Both the position numbers and the translations under genes were made by a program. A stretch of 10,055 nt of DNA from SOIA01 sp050116035 (GTDB lineage: Bacteria > Acidobacteriota > Aminicenantia > Aminicenantales > Aminicenantaceae): assembly GCA_050116035.1 (NCBI GenBank), contig JASFPJ010000103.1, positions 1-10,055 on the forward strand, in the 5' to 3' direction. Shown one piece after another: positions 7,294 through 10,055 of the stretch. Below the pieces are notes generated by a model, which saw only the letters and a list, made by a program, of their open reading frames with translations, made no database searches and had not been told where the DNA came from. Position 1 is the first letter of the stretch. Each line of letters begins with the position of its first letter.

Positions 7294-7322
7294 ATCATAA
7301 CAACAAGCCCATCTCTTGTCAA
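7294..7322 (-). promoter_or_regulatory. Sigma-70 promoter of the purB-purS-purQ-purL operon
   Basis: On the minus strand a perfect -35 box TTGACA (7317-7322) and a -10 box TATGAT (7294-7299, 5/6 match) are exactly 17 bp apart. Transcription would start near 7287, giving a leader of only about 20 bases before the purB ATG. This leaves no room for a purine riboswitch in the transcript. Any control would have to be a repressor at the promoter. I see no clear PurR-type palindrome here. Confidence 0.85.
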
Positions 7323-7396
7323 TTTATTTCGGGTTCAGAGCTTGACTTTGGAGATTTTTCGATGAAAATTACTTATTGATATTATCTTTTTGGATC

Positions 7397-7414
7397 TTGA
7401 TGATCACGCATCAA
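7397..7414. promoter_or_regulatory. Inverted repeat upstream of the sigma-factor gene
   Basis: TTGATG and CATCAA flank a 6-base centre (ATCACG), 40 to 58 bp upstream of the sigma-factor start, in the purB/sigma intergenic region. It could be an operator for a dimeric regulator or a small leader hairpin. A weak promoter-like pair (TTGATA at 7376-7381, GATGAT at 7399-7404) overlaps it. I found no convincing ECF-type promoter for the operon. Confidence 0.3.
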
Positions 7415-7454
7415 AGTTTATTTCCTGATTCTTCAAAGGATTTTGTCTGATTGA

Positions 7455-8054
7455 GTGTCTAAAATGATGAAAAGGAGTATGGAAGAGAGCAGCGATAACC
7501 ATTTGGTTACGCAGGCAAAACAGGGCGATGCTGACGCTTTTACCGAGTTGGCTTGCCGTTGCCAGGAAAAAATATACTTTACCATACTCGCGCTGACAAA
7601 GAATCAGCAGGATGCCAGTGACTTGGCCCAGGAGGCCTTTATGCAGGCTTTTAAGTCTTTAAAGAGTTTCAAACAACGCTCCAGCTTCTACACCTGGATA
7701 TACAGGATCGCTGTCAACCTGACCTTAAATTTTCTAAAGCGGAGAAAAAGAGAAGATGCACAGGAAGTCCTGGATGAAAGCCAATCTTCAGGAAATGGGA
7801 CAGAGGATTCTTCACTTTCACCGGAAGGGCGTTCTTTGAAGAAGGAGCTCTCAGAGAGAATGCAGTCCGCCATCGATTCTCTGCCTCTGGCTTACAGAGC
7901 TTCTTTCACTCTTGTCGTTTTCCAGGGGATGACTCACAGCCAGGCCGCGCAGATTCTGGGATGCTCCGAGAACACTGTATCCTGGAGAATGCACAAAGCC
8001 AGGAAAATACTTCAGGCCAGACTCAAACCTTACCTCGAAGGAGGGATAGAATGA
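7455..8054 (+). CDS. ECF (RpoE-type) RNA polymerase sigma factor
   Basis: Group 4 sigma factor that directs RNA polymerase to stress promoters. Sigma region 2 covers about residues 26-97, with the core-binding segment DASDLAQEAFMQAF (53-66) and the -10 recognition part SFYTWIYRIAVNLTLNFLKRRKR (77-99). A low-complexity polar linker (about 100-130) leads to region 4 (136-190), with a helix-turn-helix in MTHSQAAQILGCSENTVSWRMHKAR for the -35 box. At 199 residues it is a standard minimal ECF factor with no extra domain. The start is uncertain. GTG 7455, ATG 7464, ATG 7467 and ATG 7479 are all in frame and none has a well-spaced ribosome binding site; AAAGGAG at 7471-7477 is only one base from ATG 7479. 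The stop overlaps the next gene's ATG (ATGA), as is usual for sigma/anti-sigma pairs. The exact ECF group cannot be told by eye. Confidence 0.95.
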   Translation: MSKMMKRSMEESSDNHLVTQAKQGDADAFTELACRCQEKIYFTILALTKNQQDASDLAQEAFMQAFKSLKSFKQRSSFYTWIYRIAVNLTLNFLKRRKREDAQEVLDESQSSGNGTEDSSLSPEGRSLKKELSERMQSAIDSLPLAYRASFTLVVFQGMTHSQAAQILGCSENTVSWRMHKARKILQARLKPYLEGGIE

Positions 8055-8641
8055 AGTGTAAAAAAATAGAAAAGTGGCTTTCCGACCGTATCGACGGAGA
8101 GCTCTCGAAGGAAAAAGAAAGGCTCCTCGATGATCATCTGGAAAAGTGCGATTCATGCCGGTCTTATGCGGCATCGATAGCGAAACTCCAGGATGAAGCC
8201 GTGAGCATCAAGGATGCAGAAATCTCACCCGCCTTCTGGGAGGAATTTACCTCAAAACTCAAGGCTGACCTAAAATCCGTCCAGCAGGAGAAAAAAGAAA
8301 GAAGGCCTCTTGCGCTGGGCTGGAATTGGGTTTGGTCTGGTGCCACTTTGCTCGCAGTGGTGGTTGTCGGCTCATACTTGCTCTTTTTCCAGAGCCCGCA
8401 GCCTCAAGAGATGTATGTCTTTTCTCTCGAGAATTCACTCGCGAGAATTTACCAGGAAATCGGGGATGACACTGAACTGGAAGAGCTGTTCAATTCAGTG
8501 ATCATGGAGTCTATAGGCGAATCCCTCGAGGATTCCGAATGGAGGGAGCGTCCTGATTTCAAGGAAAATATTCTCCTTTGGGAAGACCTCACAGAAGAGG
8601 AGATGAAATTTCTTGAGTCTGAAATAAAGAAAGACGTTTGA
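8051..8641 (+). CDS. Membrane-anchored zinc-finger anti-sigma factor
   Basis: Predicted partner that holds the upstream ECF sigma factor inactive at the inner membrane. The 196-residue product has an N-terminal zinc-binding anti-sigma (ZAS) domain: Cys3, then His29-x3-Cys33-x2-Cys36 in HLEKCDSC. A single transmembrane segment lies at about 91-112 (WNWVWSGATLLAVVVVGSYLLFF). The roughly 80-residue region beyond it, probably periplasmic, is strongly acidic (TELEELFNS, EDLTEEEMKFLESE) and matches no sensor domain I know. The ATG at 8051 overlaps the sigma stop codon and has AAGGAGGG about 6 bases upstream. The frame is open further upstream, inside the sigma gene, but the overlap start is clearly right. 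The signal that releases the sigma factor is unknown. The zinc/cysteine motif would permit redox sensing, while the membrane anchor suggests envelope damage and regulated proteolysis. Confidence 0.92.
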   Translation: MKCKKIEKWLSDRIDGELSKEKERLLDDHLEKCDSCRSYAASIAKLQDEAVSIKDAEISPAFWEEFTSKLKADLKSVQQEKKERRPLALGWNWVWSGATLLAVVVVGSYLLFFQSPQPQEMYVFSLENSLARIYQEIGDDTELEELFNSVIMESIGESLEDSEWRERPDFKENILLWEDLTEEEMKFLESEIKKDV

Positions 8642-8657
8642 ATAGAGGAGGAATTCC

Positions 8658-9182
8658 ATGAAAACCAAATCGATCCTTGCCCTTTTTCTCGGCGTTGTTG
8701 TTTTCAGCTCAGTTGTCTTCGCTGCTGTCCAAGGGGGAAACATCCAAGTGCAGGAGAAAGCCAGGAGAGTGACACGAGAGAATATCATCACACTGATGCT
8801 GATAAGGATGACCCGTTTCTTGGAACTGACTGAAGACCAAACAGCCAAGATTTATCCTTTTTTCAATCGGATCGAGAAAGAGAAGATGCAGATCAACCAG
8901 CAGATCAGAAGGCTGATGCGTGAGATAAGAACAACTTTAAACGCGGAGGATCCTGACACAGAAGCACTCAAAGCCAAGATTCAAACTCTAAAAGAGTTAA
9001 GAGACGCCCTCAAGAAAAAAGATAAGGAACTGGAAAAGCACCTGGAAGAAAATTTGACCGTGATCCAGCAGGCAAAATATCTGGTGTTCATGAATGCTTT
9101 TTTCAATGAATTAAGGGATAGTTTGAACAGAGCCAGGATTTTGAGAGAGAGGACTAAGCCGAAAAAAAAGAAAGAGTTCTGA
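8658..9182 (+). CDS. Spy/CpxP-like periplasmic LTxxQ-motif protein
   Basis: The 174-residue product has a signal peptide (MKTKSILALFLGVVVFSSVVFA, cleavage near residue 22) and an all-helical, highly charged mature part. Two LTxxQ-type motifs can be seen: LTEDQ at 57-61 and LTVIQ at 133-137, the hallmark of the CpxP/Spy family of periplasmic chaperones and stress modulators. They sit in the usual setting (LELTEDQTAKIYPFF and LTVIQQAKYLVF). The long helix between them (70-130) is rich in Lys, Glu and Gln and probably coils. The C-terminus ends in a lysine run (KPKKKKEF). Its ATG follows a strong AGGAGGAATTCC site only 16 bp after the anti-sigma gene, so the three genes form one operon. By analogy with CpxP it could be either an effector (chaperone) or a feedback regulator of the anti-sigma factor. 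The family call rests on motifs and the role is inference. Confidence 0.8.
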   Translation: MKTKSILALFLGVVVFSSVVFAAVQGGNIQVQEKARRVTRENIITLMLIRMTRFLELTEDQTAKIYPFFNRIEKEKMQINQQIRRLMREIRTTLNAEDPDTEALKAKIQTLKELRDALKKKDKELEKHLEENLTVIQQAKYLVFMNAFFNELRDSLNRARILRERTKPKKKKEF

Positions 9183-9200
9183 TTTCTTCCAAAGGAAATC
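9181..9200 (+). terminator. Possible terminator of the sigma operon
   Basis: An 8-bp stem with one T-G pair and a 4-base loop (GATTTCTT, CCAA, AGGAAATC) begins in the stop codon of the Spy-like gene and is followed by the pyrimidine run CTCCTTCTTT. The stem is AT-rich and the T run is interrupted, so it would be a weak intrinsic terminator. Confidence 0.4.
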
Positions 9201-9241
9201 CTCCTTCTTTAATACAAGGATATAAATGGATGCCCAAAAGC

Positions 9242-9286
9242 AAAGTCTGACTTTTTTCTTTATTGTATAAAGAAGAAGACTTTTTT
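9242..9286 (+). terminator. AT-rich terminator-like hairpin
   Basis: AAAGTCT (9242-9248) pairs with AGACTTT (9277-9283). Inside, TTTTCTTTAT pairs with ATAAAGAAGA around a TGT loop, leaving a 5-base bulge on the left. Six Ts (9281-9286) complete a rho-independent layout. The low GC content lowers confidence. It may be the main stop signal between the sigma operon and the tRNA promoter. Confidence 0.45.
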
Positions 9287-9370
9287 AGCGTTTAGTTTCT
9301 AAACATAAAAACCTGATTGAATTAGCCCTTTTTCATCAGTTTGTTTTTTGTCATCAAAAAAAATCATTTC

Positions 9371-9399
9371 TTGACAAAAGGTTTCTGTTGCTTTAGAAT
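9371..9399 (+). promoter_or_regulatory. Sigma-70 promoter of the tRNA (and probably tuf) operon
   Basis: A perfect -35 box TTGACA (9371-9376) and a -10 box TAGAAT (9394-9399, 5/6 match) are 17 bp apart. An A-rich stretch with eight As, centred near 9360, sits just upstream like an UP element. Transcription would start near 9406, giving a leader of about 150 bases before the first tRNA. That leader (9407-9555) has no gene that I can see. The bases after the -10 box are AT-rich rather than the GC-rich discriminator of stringently controlled E. coli tRNA promoters. Confidence 0.8.
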
Positions 9400-9555
9400 T
9401 TTGAATGTAGTTTTGCATATTTTTCTCCAAAACTAGAGACAGTAGCGTACGCAGGTTAAAGAGAGGAAACAAGAACTTCATAGACAAGAGGCCTTTCTCT
9501 TCGTCATTTACTCCCTTTTAAGTTAAAAATCGAAAGCCTGCAGATGGAAGATTGC

Positions 9556-9628
9556 GCCAGCGTAGCTCAGTTGGTAGAGCAGCTGATTTGTAATCAGCGG
9601 GTCGGGGGTTCGAATCCTCTCGCTGGCT
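9556..9628 (+). tRNA. tRNA-Thr (anticodon TGT)
   Basis: 73 bases including the discriminator. Acceptor arms GCCAGCG and CGCTGGC pair perfectly. The D arm is GCTC-AGTTGGTAGA-GC. The anticodon stem GCTGA/TCAGC encloses TTTGTAA, so the anticodon is TGT (reads ACA). The T arm is GGGGG-TTCGAAT-CCTCT with two G-T pairs. The discriminator is T and CCA is not encoded. It is first in a Thr-Tyr-Gly-Thr cluster. Confidence 0.97.
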
Positions 9629-9747
9629 TTTAATTCGAGAGACGAAGTTGTTGGGTAGACAGTCCGTTTATTAAGCATGAGGAAGTCAGCGTAATAGAGA
9701 TAGAAAGCGGTCGTCCCAATAACTCATGGAAAGAGAGCATAGGCTTT

Positions 9748-9830
9748 GGGCAGGTACCAAAGTGGCCAAATGGGGCGGGCTGTAAACCCGCTGCGGAAAC
9801 GCTTCGGAGGTTCGAATCCTTCCCTGCCCA
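9748..9830 (+). tRNA. tRNA-Tyr (anticodon GTA)
   Basis: 83 bases. Acceptor arms GGGCAGG and CCTGCCC pair perfectly and the discriminator is A. The anticodon stem GCGGG/CCCGC encloses CTGTAAA, so the anticodon is GTA. The long variable arm (GCG, GAAA, CGC) makes it class II, as expected for bacterial tRNA-Tyr. The T arm is GGAGG-TTCGAAT-CCTTC. CCA is not encoded. A 119-bp spacer without recognisable features separates it from the upstream tRNA-Thr. Confidence 0.97.
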
Positions 9831-9841
9831 TTTGTGATTAT

Positions 9842-9914
9842 GCGGGAATAGCTCAGTTGGTAGAGCATCGGCCTTCCAAGCCGTTGGTCGCGGGTTCGAG
9901 TCCCGTTTCCCGCT
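9842..9914 (+). tRNA. tRNA-Gly (anticodon TCC)
   Basis: 73 bases. Acceptor arms GCGGGAA and TTCCCGC pair perfectly and the discriminator is T. The anticodon loop CTTCCAA gives TCC (reads GGA). The T arm is GCGGG-TTCGAGT-CCCGT, with one G-T pair. The anticodon stem TCGGC/GCCGT has four pairs and a T-T mismatch at its outer pair (27/43). CCA is not encoded. It follows tRNA-Tyr by 11 bp. Confidence 0.96.
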
Positions 9915-9930
9915 GTCTGCGCAGAGTCGT

Positions 9931-10003
9931 GCCCACGTAGCTCAGTCGGTAGAGCACGTCCTTGGTAAGGACGGGGTCACCAGTTCAAATCTGGTCGTGG
10001 GCT
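9931..10003 (+). tRNA. tRNA-Thr (anticodon GGT)
   Basis: 73 bases. Acceptor arms GCCCACG and CGTGGGC pair perfectly and the discriminator is T. The anticodon stem CGTCC/GGACG encloses TTGGTAA, giving GGT (reads ACC and ACU). The T arm is ACCAG-TTCAAAT-CTGGT. CCA is not encoded. It lies 16 bp after tRNA-Gly and 49 bp before the ATG that ends the window. With tRNA-Thr(TGT) it covers most Thr codons. Confidence 0.97.
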
Positions 10004-10037
10004 TGGCAGATACTAAGGAGTCATTAACGTAAAGGAT

Positions 10038-10055
10038 AGGAGGTAAGGGAAAATG
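10038..10055 (+). promoter_or_regulatory. Strong ribosome binding site and start codon of the next gene, probably tuf (EF-Tu)
   Basis: AGGAGGT at 10038-10044 lies 8 bases before an ATG that forms the last three bases of the window (10053-10055). No coding sequence is visible. The identity is inferred only from gene order: Thr(TGT)-Tyr(GTA)-Gly(TCC)-Thr(GGT) directly precedes tufB in E. coli and tuf in many other bacteria. Confidence 0.7.

Noticed and set aside
9299..9487. 62-codon minus-strand open frame upstream of the tRNA cluster.
   Set aside because: It covers the tRNA promoter, begins without a ribosome binding site, and resembles no protein.
9629..9747. Possible hidden or degenerate tRNA in the 119-bp gap between tRNA-Thr and tRNA-Tyr.
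   Set aside because: No T-loop (TTCnAnT), D-loop or acceptor pairing was found. I see nothing definable in this gap.
1..10055. CRISPR array, toxin-antitoxin pair, phage or defence genes.
   Set aside because: No regularly spaced direct repeats and no genes of such families were seen. Apart from the one inverted-repeat element, the window is housekeeping sequence.

Overview
The window looks like ordinary chromosome from a Gram-negative (two-membrane) bacterium. It carries an exported, probably outer-membrane beta-barrel protein at the left edge, a Spy/CpxP-like periplasmic protein, and an ECF sigma factor with a membrane-anchored zinc-finger anti-sigma factor. The purine genes are of the three-subunit PurS-PurQ-small PurL type. 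I cannot assign a phylum from the sequence. Acidobacteriota or Aminicenantes-like bacteria would fit, but that is a guess.

Layout. From about 7320 down to 1 everything is on the minus strand: purB, purS, purQ, purL, a 141-bp inverted-repeat element, purN, tyrS, and then the N-terminal half of a beta-barrel protein cut off by the window edge. A textbook sigma-70 promoter (TTGACA, 17 bp, TATGAT) sits 27 bp upstream of purB and reads leftward. From 7455 to 9182 the plus strand carries a tight three-gene unit: ECF sigma factor, anti-sigma factor (ATGA overlap), and Spy/CpxP-like periplasmic protein. From 9371 to the end the plus strand has a second textbook promoter (TTGACA, 17 bp, TAGAAT). It is followed by four tRNA genes, Thr(TGT), Tyr(GTA), Gly(TCC), Thr(GGT), and then a strong ribosome binding site with an ATG on the last three bases. 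This gene order is that of the thrU-tyrU-glyT-thrT-tufB operon of E. coli, so the next gene is very probably tuf (EF-Tu).

How the genes work together. PurS, PurQ and PurL form the FGAM synthetase complex (step 4 of purine synthesis). PurN does the formyl transfer of step 3. PurB acts in the second branch of the pathway (SAICAR to AICAR) and in AMP synthesis. TyrS charges the tRNA-Tyr that is itself encoded at the other end of the window. The sigma/anti-sigma/Spy-like trio looks like a self-contained envelope-stress response.

The most unusual element is the inverted repeat between purL and purN (2611-2751). It has two 30-bp arms, each folding into two small hairpins, around an AT-rich core, and resembles a MITE or REP-type element inserted inside the purine cluster. 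I found no clearly new multi-gene system; most of the window is conserved housekeeping sequence.
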